From Diplocarpon mali (lineage: Eukaryota > Ascomycota > Leotiomycetes > Helotiales > Drepanopezizaceae): a stretch of DNA of 64,000 bases. The position numbers and the translations under genes were made by a program. Where the stretch lies: contig JAENRP010000124.1 in assembly GCA_024741835.1 (NCBI GenBank), positions 45,131 to 109,130 of the forward strand. The letters run 5' to 3'. Positions 1-9,946 of this stretch are shown piece after piece. The notes beneath the pieces were generated by a model. That model ran no database searches. It was not told the origin of the DNA and saw only the letters and a program-made list of their open reading frames with translations. The number at the start of each line of letters is the position of its first letter. Within the stretch, counting starts at the first letter, position 1.

Positions 1-1748
1 GAGTATGGAAAGTCATGGCCACTCCCCCAGAAATCGACCAGGATTCTGAGTACGCGCATGCGTGTCCGGATTACAAGAAATATTCCGCCTTTCCTCAGTG
101 CGTGCTCCGGCTTCCATCAGCTAATATACAAGCTAATATCTTGAAGCCGGCCTTTCTCAGAGGGGCCGTTAGGCCTGCCTTTCCAAAGGCCCTCGATATA
201 TTGCCGAACCTTCACATCACCGCTGGTCGAAAAGGTGATTGAGGATGTAACGGCGAGGATGGTAGACAAAGACCTGGCCCGGCTATTCGAGAACGCCTTC
301 CCCAATACCCTGGATACGACCGTACGGTGGCATGTCGACGGGAAAACCAAGCACACGGAGTTGAAGCGAAGCTCCAGAGAATCGTGGAAATGGGATGGGC
401 CGCAGTCATTCGTAGTGACGGGGGACATCAACGCGGAGTGGCTACGGGACTCGACGAACCAGTTGCTGCAATACCAACCTTTGGCGATGAAGGACGAGAA
501 GATCTTCACTCTTATACTAGGAGCGATTAACACCCAGGCAGAGTATGTCATCGAGTCACCGTATTGCAATGCGTTCCAACCTCCTCCGGCGTCACAGCTA
601 TCAGCTTCACAGAACGGACAAGATGATGTGGTGCATCCGGCATACGAGCCTTCCTTCGTGTTCGAATGCAAGTACGAGCTGGATTCCCTAGGACATTTTC
701 TTGCCCTTGGAAATACGTTTTATAACAATACCAAATCCCTAGCTTTCCTTACCCCGCGGTGGTACAAAGCATTGGATACATTACTTGAAGTCCTGGACCA
801 GCAATCACAATCTACCTTTGATTCTGAGACATCTCGATACGAGCGCAATGCCTATACTTTCAGTCGAAGAACCGACCAAGGCACTGAAACCCTGCCCCTT
901 TCTGGGGTTGGCAACCCTTTGAATTACGGTACAGGCCTAATACGCAGCGCATTCCGGCCCAGCGATGATTCGACGATTCTGGGCTTTTTAATACCAGCCA
1001 ACGCTCAAATGGCCATCGAGCTGAAGAAGACATCCGAGATCCTCGCAACGGCCAAGAACACGGGCCTGTCTCAAATACTAGCAAAGCGGGCCCAGAGCAT
1101 CAATGATGGCATCTGGGCTCATGGCGTAGTAAACCACAATAAATTCGGCCGCGTCTTCGCCTACGAAGTCGACGGTTACGGCTCCCATATCTTAATGGAC
1201 GACGCAAACGTGCCCTCTCTTCTCGCTCTGCCTATCCTGGGCTTTGTCGCAGCCGACGACCCCGTCTACCGGAACACGCGCAAGATGCTGCTGAACAAAG
1301 CCAGCAATCCGTACTATCTGGAAGGCACCGCTTTTCGCGGGATAGGGGGCCCGCATGTCGGGCTCCAGCATGCATGGCCGATGAGTCTGCTTATGCAGGC
1401 CATGACTTCGGATAATGATACCGAGATTTCCGAATGTGTGGACATGGTGTTGCAGGCTAGCGCGTTGGGGCTGGTGCATGAGAGTATCAACGTAAATCGG
1501 ATTTCGGATTACACCAGTATGTTTTCCACCCCTTTCCCATGGTCTTGCTCATAATATGGACACGGATGCTGACTTTGGGCCAGGGAGTTGGTTTGCATGT
1601 AAGTTCATGACTCCGGAAGCTATTGTCCATCTTGCTAATTTATTCAGGGGCAAATAGCGTCTTCGCGCAGACCATCCTTGATCTAGCAAAGCGAAAACCT
1701 CACCTGATATTCGGAGAGGGATCCGAGCCGTATACAGTAGGAGAATAA
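1..1748 (+). CDS. GH125 exo-alpha-1,6-mannosidase (Mug157/DUF1237 family), 5' partial
   Basis: This is a glycoside hydrolase family 125 protein; characterised members remove alpha-1,6-linked mannose from the non-reducing end. Exons that give a continuous protein are (1)15-97, 147-1516, 1584-1598 and 1648-1748. The junctions restore family motifs: the N-terminal HRPFSEGP block across intron 98-146, and DYTRSWFAWANSVF across the last two introns. The core shows WKWDGPQSFVVTGDINAEWLRDSTNQ, typical of the family. From the ATG at 15 the protein is 522 aa, but the frame stays open to the window edge, so the true start and any signal or anchor segment may lie upstream. The 15-nt third exon (five codons, reading R-S-W-F-A across its junctions) is unusually small. 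Introns are 49, 67 and 49 nt. The family call is firm; substrate and location are inferred from the family. Confidence 0.9.
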
Positions 1749-1934
1749 TATGTTTAGAACAACCAACGGTGTGGGAGTATGGCTGGCATGTTTTTGGTTA
1801 GAATTGGTTCAAGGTATCTGTATCAATTGTATTTAGGTCTCATAGCCGTTCATATATGACATGTGATATGAAGCAGTAATGCTGAACGCCGTTCACCATA
1901 ATTAATTATGGCAGGAAAGGAAGCCGCATGGTCT

Positions 1935-3572
1935 TCATTTCTTTCCAAAGAATGACATGATGTTGCCCTGGCCAGCCTTCGCAGCTGGCTTCTTTACTTT
2001 CGTCGTACTTGAAGCTTGCATCTTTGGCTTCGGCTTCTCAACTGGCTCGTCTTCAGAGAAAGACTCCCAGACCGGCTCTTCCTTCGTGACTATTCCTCAT
2101 CAGTGAATCGCCCCCGAAAGCGAGGGAGCAGCAACTTACCGAGATACCCCTCATCATCCTTAACAGTCTTCTTCTTCATCACGCGCCTCCTACCCCTACG
2201 TCTAGCATCACTGACAGTAACACTCGGCATTTCCTCCTTCGATTCCACGCTCTCACTCTCCTCCTCCCTTTTCTTCTCTTTCTCCACGACCTCTTCGCTC
2301 TTCTGCCTCTTAGCCTTTGGCTCCACGATCTCCTCACTATCATCCTCCATCATCTTCTTTAGCGCCGCCTCCCTCTCCTTCCTACTCTTGCGATCACTCT
2401 CCACAGTCTTCTTGCTAGGCGCTGGCGCCGCAACATACGTATCCTCCTCATCGTCGTCATCCTCCGTATCTCTCATTGGCGAATCCTCTGCTGCACTCAG
2501 CGCGGGGGAGTCCACGGCTGAGCTGTCTGTCCCTTCGCGCTTCGGCTTCGAATTCGCTTTCGTGAAAGATTTGAATATGCTGGAGTTGTCTCGTTTCAAG
2601 TTCTGGGGGTTTTGTGTGGATTCTTTGGATGAGGAAGCTGCCTGCTTGGCCTTGTCTTTGCTTTTCGTCTCTTTGCCTTTCGCGAAGAAGTCTTTTGCGG
2701 CTGTTGAAAGCTGCGAGTTCTTACTTTCTTGCCTGGATGGTTTCGCATCCTCTTTGGGCTCGGGTATCTTGGGTTTTGGGGGCTGGGTCTTGATTGGCGC
2801 GGGGGCTTCTGCTATTGGGGGTGGGCGACGAGTTGGTCGTCTTTTAACATTTGGATTCAGGATAGTGCCATACTTGGGTGCGGATTCGAGGGCATCTTCG
2901 TTAAGGCAGAGGACTTGGATTTCTCGGGTTATGTCTGATAGTATTTGTAAATCCTGTGAAAGTGTCAGGAATGCTATACGAGTTTTTATGGGAGTCTCAC
3001 CTTCAAAGGATGAGGCCCGATACTGTAAACATGTATCGATGATATCCGCTCATATTGTGACTGTACCTCTACAGTAGATGTTCAGTAATTTCATGGGACA
3101 GAGGAGGGTGATTTGACCTTCCAATTGTTCCTCCTTGACTAGAGTGATGCTCAGCACGCCGCTCTCTCCGCTAGCACTGTCTGGATGAGGCATTGAGCTA
3201 CTCATGAATGGACTGCTCTGCATATAGTCATCCTCTCCATCCTTCTGCGGCGCGCCGTTTGTGACAAATGGATCTTCCTTTCGTTTCGTACCACTAATAA
3301 GGTAGGTTGCGTGAATTGTGCCTGGTTTCTTCGCATTTTGATTTCGGTGGAATTCAAATAGCATTCTGGCTTCCATTAGCATCGATGTCCGCTGTCAATA
3401 CTCAACTACTCACTCCTTTGCAGTATTGACGTGGACCTTCAGGGTGCGACTAAGAAGCCGGTAGGTAACCTGGTGATTGAATTGGCCATTATCCCAATTG
3501 CTCTCGGATATTTCATACCACTTTGTCTTCCGTCAGGATACTCGTAGCTAGATACGTCTTATAGTCCGTCAT
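1935..3572 (-). CDS. POL32: DNA polymerase delta subunit 3 (Pol32/Cdc27)
   Basis: This is the non-catalytic third subunit of DNA polymerase delta, also shared with polymerase zeta, which links the enzyme to PCNA and is needed for translesion synthesis. Six exons on the minus strand (3572-3519, 3469-3414, 3365-3118, 3068-3001, 2953-2140, 2089-1935) sum to 1395 nt, or 464 aa. The N-terminus (MTDYKTYLATSILTEDK, then VTYRLLSRTLKVHVNTAKE and MLFEFHRNQNAKKPGTIHATY) is the Cdc27 winged-helix region. The middle is acidic and lysine-rich with low complexity. The extreme C-terminus, GQGNIMSFFGKK, is a PCNA-interaction (PIP-box-like) motif ending at the stop. Introns are 47-50 nt; the one at 3069-3117 has a weak GTCAAA donor but rebuilds a conserved stretch (EEVQSQYERISSIHVYS). 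The start lies 193 bp from the divergent RAD18 start. Confidence 0.9.
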
Positions 3573-3765
3573 GGTTTTGCGACTATCGTCCGAAGTTGTA
3601 GTCTTGGGCGATGTTTTCTTAGACTTCGGTTCGACGCGCTTTAGAGACGCGACCACTTTACGCGGGGTCGGGCTACATGCAAGCCGACATCACCTCATAA
3701 TGCAAGAATTCGTCGCTATACTTCGCTAGAGACGGAACAAGATAATCGCGACTCGCGAAAATACC
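3573..3765. promoter_or_regulatory. Shared divergent promoter POL32-RAD18 with MCB-like ACGCG cores
   Basis: The 193 bp between two divergent starts contains three ACGCG cores at 3634-3638, 3647-3651 and 3660-3664, plus TCGCGA at 3746-3751 and CGCGAAA at 3754-3760. ACGCG is the core of the MluI cell-cycle box bound by MBF, and CGCGAAA resembles SBF/E2F-type sites. Both genes act in DNA replication and repair, a class often under G1/S control in fungi. Motif positions are seen directly; binding is inferred. Confidence 0.5.
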
Positions 3766-5114
3766 ATGAATAAGAACAAGGACGATGAGCTGGAAGATTC
3801 GACGGACTGGCTCGAGACGCCCCTCAGATCCCTCGCCGCCGTTGATTCAGCCTTGCGCTGCCAGGTCTGCAAAGACTTCTACCAAACGCCGATGATCACA
3901 TCCTGCTCGCACACCTTCTGCTCGCTCTGTATACGGCGCTGTCTCAGCAACGATGGGCAATGTCCCGCTTGCCGGACGAAAGACCAGGAGCTCAAACTAC
4001 GGCATAATGCGGCGATGGAGGATCTAGTGGAAGCGTTTAGGAAGGGGAGGCCAGATGTGCTAGAGTTTGCTAGGAGACCTGATACCGTGGGGAAGGGGTT
4101 TTCGCCGAAGAGGAGGAGGGAGGTTTTGGATTCGGGGGATGAAGAAGAGGTGCCGAAGAAGAGGACAAGGACTTCAGGGAGGGCTGCTGGGAGGAAGGCG
4201 CCGACTCGAAGCCAGGCAGCGATTCAAGATACGGAAGAGGATGACGAAGATTATGTTCCAGGTATGGGCGGGTTGGAGCAGCCCTCTCTGTGTATTTTTT
4301 CTGACATCTCACAGAAAATGGCTTCGTGTTATGCCCGATTTGCCAAAAAGAAGTCAAGGAGAGCATTATCAATGCCCATATCGACCGCGGATGCATGGAT
4401 GAGCCTCGAGTAAGGAGACCAATATCGGGCGGTACATCGAGGAGGGGCTCCGTTCAGAATCCCTTCAGCGCTCCGGACGCAGCCCCCAAACGTCCGGAAC
4501 GACTACCTCAGATCAACTTCTCCATGATGAAAGAAGCAACGTTACGGAAGAAGTTAAACGATGCCGGCATCAGCGCCGCAGGAAACAAGCCCCTAATGGA
4601 GAAGCGATATACGGAGTGGATCACGCTATGGAATGCGAACTGCGATGCCACGAAACCGAGAGAGAAGAGCGAGTTAAAGCGAGATTTGGTGACTTGGGAA
4701 AAGACGCAGGGAGCAAAAGCGCAGGCCTCGAATTACACACAGAGCTCGGGGGCGCAAATTAAAGATAAGGAGTTTGATGGGAAGGCGTACTCGAGTGCTA
4801 ATAGGGACTCGTTTCAAGATCTGATACTAAAGGCTCGGAAGAAGGTATTGAAGACTTCCTCGCCCGAGGTATCAGAACATGGGGAGGGAGCGCCTGGGAT
4901 TTCCACGTCGCCCAGAGGTAACGATGTAGGGGAAAACGAGGAGGCACCAACTATCAAGTCGAGTGGATCACAGCGAAGACTTTTGGAAGAAGATGTTCAA
5001 GCAATGAGCTCGTCTCAAAAGCTATCATCACAGTACGCGAGTGCTCTGCCGATGCTTGACAAAAATCCCGGTATCGCATCAGATACCCATACATTTAGAC
5101 CAGTACAACCCTAG
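3766..5114 (+). CDS. RAD18: E3 ubiquitin ligase Rad18 (post-replication repair)
   Basis: Rad18, with Rad6, mono-ubiquitinates PCNA at stalled forks to start translesion synthesis. Exons 3766-4261 and 4315-5114 (intron 53 nt) encode 431 aa. Domains in order: a C3HC4 RING at about residues 32-69 (CQVC, CSHTFCSLC, CPAC); a basic, NLS-like stretch (PKRRRE, PKKRTR); a UBZ4 zinc finger at about 172-193 (CPIC...H...C), whose coding sequence begins right after the intron; and a SAP domain at about 233-270, followed by the Rad6-binding-type region. The order RING-UBZ-SAP is diagnostic for Rad18. The start is the first in-frame ATG after the shared promoter. It is head-to-head with POL32, whose product acts downstream of PCNA ubiquitination. 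Confidence 0.93.
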
Positions 5115-5205
5115 CGTGCTATTCACAGGCTATCAAATAAAAATCTCTCAAACACCAACTCCTGCTGTAACGCGTGATGTACATAAAACTCATGAATGTC
5201 GTGAT

Positions 5206-6732
5206 CTACGGATGCTCCGCCTCGGGTTCCAAAGATACCCGCTTGACCAGACCGACGATCTCCTTTTCTTGCTTTGCACTTTCTGTTTCTCTCTTCGCAG
5301 CTGCTTCCATAGCCAGCTTCTCTTCTTCTGCCAAAGCACCCAACCGCTTCTTCGTTTCCTCAGCAGCTTTCATTTCCCTTTCTTCTCTCTCCAGCCTCCC
5401 CTTAGTCTCGACCTTCTCCTGCTCCTCTCTCTCCATCGCCTCCAACTCACCATCCACCTCCTCATCCACTACCGCATTACCCTGCCCAACTTCCGCAACA
5501 ACATTTCCAACCTCATCCACTAGCGCCATTTGTTCCCTCAGCCGCTCGACCACATCATCCACCTTCTCAACGCCTCCAGCCTCCTTATTTAGACCCGTCA
5601 ATACCTGCGCGCTGGCTTCCATCACACCCACTAACTCGATTTGGGACGCGGCTTGCTCGATCGAGGAAAAGACCTCCTCCAGTTGCGCTAATGTACCGTA
5701 CCGTTTCGTGAGAGTCGTTTCGGCGAGCTTTTTGGATCGGAGGGCGGCGAGGGCGGAGACTCTATTCTTTTTTACCACTGCTTCTTTGGCCGTGGCATTG
5801 AGCTCATCGATCTTGGTGGTCAGAACTGCCGTCTGTGTTTCTAGGTCTTTAATCAGAGACTTGAGCGATGCAATCGTCGTATCCTGCTCCGTAATTGCAG
5901 TAGCTGTTTTCGAGTTCGGAGCTTTCAGCTTAACTGTTGTGGCATCATATGCCAGCACGCCCTCCTCCCTCTCCAAAAACCTTAATAAGACCTCCATGTC
6001 AATATCCGAGAGCTTACTTCCAGACCCCTCGATGCTTCCATAGGTCTCTCGAAACGCCTCTCTAGAGAAGATACGATCAACTCTCCCCCTCACGTCCTCA
6101 ATCCGCTTCTTAATACTCTTCCCCACCCCTTCCAAGTTCTCCATGACAACCAACCTCCCATCTCTAATCCTCTCCCCTCCGATCACAAATCCCAGCCCTA
6201 CTTGCCGCAATCCCCAGCCCAGAACGTCTCCCACGCTCGGGACGCTCGCCCCAAGACTAAAGCCCCAGCCGCGCTTATACACGCTGTGCTCACTGCTTAT
6301 GAACTCATTGTAGTCGATCCACTGCTTGCTCTTGAGAGCCTCCTGTATCACGGCGCCAAGGGCAGAGGGACGACCATATTCTCTTGTTTCAAGGGCCGTG
6401 AGCAGCGAGGAAGAGATGGTAATAGTAAGGTGTGAGGGGTTAGGAGATGGGGAGGGACAAGCCCCCGACAGAGCGGCGTGCGAGAGTCCGTTAAGCCAGG
6501 CGGTGTTGTTGGCTTGGTAGCCGTCTGGATTGATCGTACGGGTTTTGGCAAAGTCGGAATAGAGGTCTTCGAGGCGAGTTCTTGGGGACGGCTTAGTTAT
6601 ACGATAGTAAGATACAGGGCAACGCTCTGGATGAACATACATTGATTGTATGGTTGGATTGGAGATCGAGGAGACAACCTACTTGCGGAATTGAGGCTCT
6701 TTACTTAGCAAAAAGTTCAGAAGCTCACTCAT
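5206..6732 (-). CDS. CHM7: ESCRT-III-like Snf7-family protein Chm7/CHMP7
   Basis: The protein (474 aa) belongs to the Snf7/ESCRT-III superfamily. Chm7 is the nuclear-envelope/ER ESCRT component that, with Heh1/LEM proteins, surveys nuclear pore assembly and envelope sealing. Exons are 6732-6683 and 6580-5206; intron 6581-6682 (102 nt) joins MSELLNFLLSKEPQFRK to TRLEDLYSDFAKTRTINPDG, the motif that opens fungal CHMP7 homologues. The N-terminal half is the winged-helix-like CHMP7 region; the C-terminal half is a long charged coiled coil (Snf7 core) ending in Glu/Lys-rich helices. The C-terminal strand is opposite to and close to the 3' end of RAD18 (tail-to-tail, about 90 bp). Confidence 0.8.
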
Positions 6733-7126
6733 CGTGAGTGATCTGGCATTTGTGACCACTCCTAAGGTTTTGGAAAAGAGCGATTATGAGGTTGAGACGG
6801 CGGTTGTTTTCTTTGTTGATGTACTGCGCGGCTGCCTCGATAAGCGGGATAACGGGCCCGCGCACGTGACATTATTATGCACAGTCTTGTGCACGGGTAA
6901 GTCTGTGATACACACAGGTTTTATGCACGATAAATCTAGGCAAATTCTCGGTTGATACCAATCGGGTACGTATTTGTCTCTGTGCTTGTCGCCAGAGACG
7001 AAGATAAATCCAAGCGTCCTGTATATGTATATACACGTGCATATTTATCTCCCAATCTGAACACCTCGACGCCGTCCCAGCCCGCTTACAAGTGCAGGGC
7101 ATGTGCGTCTTTTAAACAGTAGAATA
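6733..7126. other. Intergenic, CHM7 promoter and TRS85 3' side
   Basis: These 394 bp hold the upstream region of CHM7 and the downstream region of TRS85. Open frames here are short and show no coding character. Nothing else was seen. Confidence 0.5.
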
Positions 7127-9463
7127 TTACACAAACTGGTCGGGCTTTGGGGCTTCGTCGTTGTCCCCCAGCAGAGTACTGTGCAAAGGTGCAGATTCGA
7201 GACCAGCCAGAGGTGGCACTGCGCCCAATAGACTCCTTCTATGGGGCCGTGAGGTGAGAGTCTCGCTCTCTACATCTATCGTAGTATCGGTAAGGTCATC
7301 TATGCCTCCAGGCCCTTCGATGGCTGACTCCGGATAAATCGCTAGTTTTACTTCTCTCTGCAAGGACTGTATGAACTCCGTCGCTCCTACGAACCTTGCG
7401 AGATTGTCTTTATCACCCATGATTGAGTATTTTGCAGTGGCTTCGTCTAGGCATTGTTTTGATTGATGGGGTTTGCCGAGAGTCAGCCATGCGTCCGCGG
7501 CTCGGATGCTCCAAAATGCGGATTTCCTCGTTCTGGCACCCCACATCCCCGAGCCTGTGCCTTTCTTTGATGCGTAGCACGCTGCGACGCGCTCTTTTAT
7601 CAAGGCATCGCCAACTACGCCGATGACTTTCAGCTCTAGAAGCCTCTGTCCCCATTGCGCTGCGTCCGCAGTAGCTGATCCGCCTCTAAGTCTGAGTAAT
7701 TCCATAACCAATGTTACAGACCGAAGGGCACCATACGATGCTGTGCATCTGGTGTTGTAGGAATACTGAGCCGCATCTAGCCACTTGTCAATAGTTTCTG
7801 TCCTTGTCTTGATACTCATGGACTGCGCATTCATGAGGGTACTGATTGCCGCCATCTCATTTGCACCGGCGTGGTACTTCCATGCATTATCGTTATTGAA
7901 GTCCGAGCGCAACAACTCATAGGTTGACTGCGCCAACTTCCAGTCTCGGAGCATGAAGGCGTAGTCAGCTAGCTTTCGCATTATAGCTTCAGGCGTTTCG
8001 GGCTTGTAGAACCCCAGCCCAACCTCGTAATTGCCACTCGATCTACCTCCAGGAGGCCCATTCGTTGAAGCTTTCGAGACTCCTCCGAATACAGACCATT
8101 TCTTCGTGATATTGGTAAGACGTCCACTGAAGCCCCGCCGTCGCGAAGCAACCTGATCGTTCCAAGTAGCTACACATCGTTCCATCGAAGGAATGATAGA
8201 TTGCGTAACCATCTCTCTAATGAAAGTTTTTATGGCTGTAGTATCTGACTCAAAGATACACAGATGTGCATCTTCAACGTCTTCTTCACGTTCTCGTTTG
8301 CGAATCTCCGCCATTTCTTCTGAGGCTGATAGCCACTCACACCGGGGTAGCTCGACACTATCATCGTCCGTTGCTACGCACTGTGTACTCCGGAGCCTGA
8401 GTAGGTGGCAATGAAGCCCAAAATGACGCTTCATTTGCTCAAACAGAGTGATGGATTTCGTGATGTCATCTCGTTCTTCATCGTGGACCAAAACATAGTA
8501 TCTCAGGTACTCGCTGTTGACCCATAGAGGTAATCTTTTTTCTCCAAAACTCGTGTCATCATACAGATTCCGTAGGGTCTCTATTGGACTGGTATTCCGG
8601 GAGCTGATTGCAATAACACAAGCCACAGGATGAGAAAATGTTTCATGAGGTGCCAGAGGAATTCCGGAAAGTAACCTTCGGAGATATAGCGTATAGAAAG
8701 GAGACGGTATATCAGGACTTCGAGGCCGCGACTCCTTGAACGACAAATAGTCCTCGGCGTCCATATTGGAGTAGTCCTCGGCGTGCGTCAAATGTCGGTC
8801 CACCAAAGTTTCAATTGATACGATATCTCCTCCAGTCCTAGCGCGCTGAGCGACAACGGGCCCTGGTGTTGGTTTGTTTCCTTTTGATAATGGATTTCTT
8901 CCATCACCACTTTTCCGAGAGCCCGCAACGCTCTCTGGGGCCTCTTGCCCATCCCCAAGTTGAACAAACCGCACTGCGAAGTCTTCGAAAGCCTTTCCCG
9001 CACCTATACTGTCCCTCACAGTGACCTTCCCTTGTACCCGCTCTCCGAATGGTCTCAATAACTCCCACAGCCCCTCATCAAATCCTTTATCCTTTACAAG
9101 CTCCTCTGTGTCCATAGATGTGTGGACCGCAATATGCGGTACGAATGCCTGCAGAATCAGATTTCGAGGGTCTTCTGGCCGGTCTGCCGAAGGGATTTGC
9201 GTACCCTCTCCTGGCGTGCCCCCAAACACAGAGCCAGACATGCGTGGAGGGGTTCCGAGACCGCTGGGAGAAACAGAACGGGACCCTGTCGGCGTGGAAG
9301 TCGATGCAAACAGCGAGGATACGGAGGCATTAGAGGCTCGGTATGGCAGAGTCGAGACTGAAGATGTTATTGTATCTGTGGAAGCCCTGATCTTGGGCGG
9401 TCTCAGAGACGCGCGGACAGGTTCCGGGGGCTCAGAAGGCGAGGCATGATTTGGAGGTGTCAT
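7127..9463 (-). CDS. TRS85: TRAPPIII subunit Trs85 (TRAPPC8-like)
   Basis: A single-exon gene of 778 aa. Trs85 is the specific subunit of TRAPPIII, the guanine-nucleotide exchange factor for Ypt1/Rab1 in autophagy and the Cvt pathway, and directs the complex to membranes. The N-terminus (about 1-95) is a Ser/Thr/Pro-rich disordered tail; the family signature begins near NLILQAFVPHIAVHTS. It continues through a region with PFYTLYLRRLLSGIPLAPHETF and a C-terminal half of alpha-helical repeats (YAFMLRDWKLAQSTYELL, AADAWLTLGKPHQSKQCLDEA). Length is close to yeast Trs85. The ATG at 9463 is the first in frame and is followed by a plausible disordered leader. It is divergent from CCA1. Confidence 0.85.
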   Translation of the reverse strand: MTPPNHASPSEPPEPVRASLRPPKIRASTDTITSSVSTLPYRASNASVSSLFASTSTPTGSRSVSPSGLGTPPRMSGSVFGGTPGEGTQIPSADRPEDPRNLILQAFVPHIAVHTSMDTEELVKDKGFDEGLWELLRPFGERVQGKVTVRDSIGAGKAFEDFAVRFVQLGDGQEAPESVAGSRKSGDGRNPLSKGNKPTPGPVVAQRARTGGDIVSIETLVDRHLTHAEDYSNMDAEDYLSFKESRPRSPDIPSPFYTLYLRRLLSGIPLAPHETFSHPVACVIAISSRNTSPIETLRNLYDDTSFGEKRLPLWVNSEYLRYYVLVHDEERDDITKSITLFEQMKRHFGLHCHLLRLRSTQCVATDDDSVELPRCEWLSASEEMAEIRKREREEDVEDAHLCIFESDTTAIKTFIREMVTQSIIPSMERCVATWNDQVASRRRGFSGRLTNITKKWSVFGGVSKASTNGPPGGRSSGNYEVGLGFYKPETPEAIMRKLADYAFMLRDWKLAQSTYELLRSDFNNDNAWKYHAGANEMAAISTLMNAQSMSIKTRTETIDKWLDAAQYSYNTRCTASYGALRSVTLVMELLRLRGGSATADAAQWGQRLLELKVIGVVGDALIKERVAACYASKKGTGSGMWGARTRKSAFWSIRAADAWLTLGKPHQSKQCLDEATAKYSIMGDKDNLARFVGATEFIQSLQREVKLAIYPESAIEGPGGIDDLTDTTIDVESETLTSRPHRRSLLGAVPPLAGLESAPLHSTLLGDNDEAPKPDQFV

Positions 9464-9946
9464 GAAGACCAGCGCAGTATCTATAGCCGTGGTAAGAAGT
9501 ATTGGTTCTGTTTTTCAGTGGCTAGAAAGCAGCACAGCAACGTGCGCGTGAAGAGGAACCCGACGGCTTGGTGAATGTCAGCAGTGGATCTGGCTCGGAC
9601 TCGTCACAGCCTGGTGTACCTGATCAGACGGAGCGCTCGTCGCAATTGAGAAAGTCGACATGAGCTTCAGGAATTAATATATCTTCTCGTACTGCGTTTC
9701 CATTCATTTATGCTGTGGTGCATCCTCAGAATATGGGGGCGCAAATTGCTGAACTGGGACATGTTTGGGAACAGCCGAACATGCTTGGGTGTTGTCTTCT
9801 TTATCGTCAATCTTCACGTGACCTTCCATTTATGCTCATGTGGGAGTCTTTGGTGTAGAGGGAAAAATCGATTGAAGCTGTATATTGGGACTGTACTTCT
9901 TGAATTCTCCAAGTTACTCACAAATTTATTGGTTGTCGCCGAGCTG
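9464..9946. promoter_or_regulatory. Divergent intergenic region TRS85-CCA1
   Basis: This 483-bp gap lies between divergent starts. The CCA1 frame remains open upstream to 9710, but that stretch is hydrophobic and unlike the family, so it is most likely leader or promoter sequence. No strong motif was recognised. Confidence 0.4.

Noticed and set aside
2016..3077. 353-codon plus-strand frame over POL32
   Set aside because: Antisense shadow of the POL32 acidic/Ser-rich part; composition is all Ser/Leu/Phe, and the minus-strand model explains every family motif.
5174..6043. 289-codon plus-strand frame over CHM7
   Set aside because: Antisense shadow of the coiled-coil coding sequence; Ser-rich and without family match.
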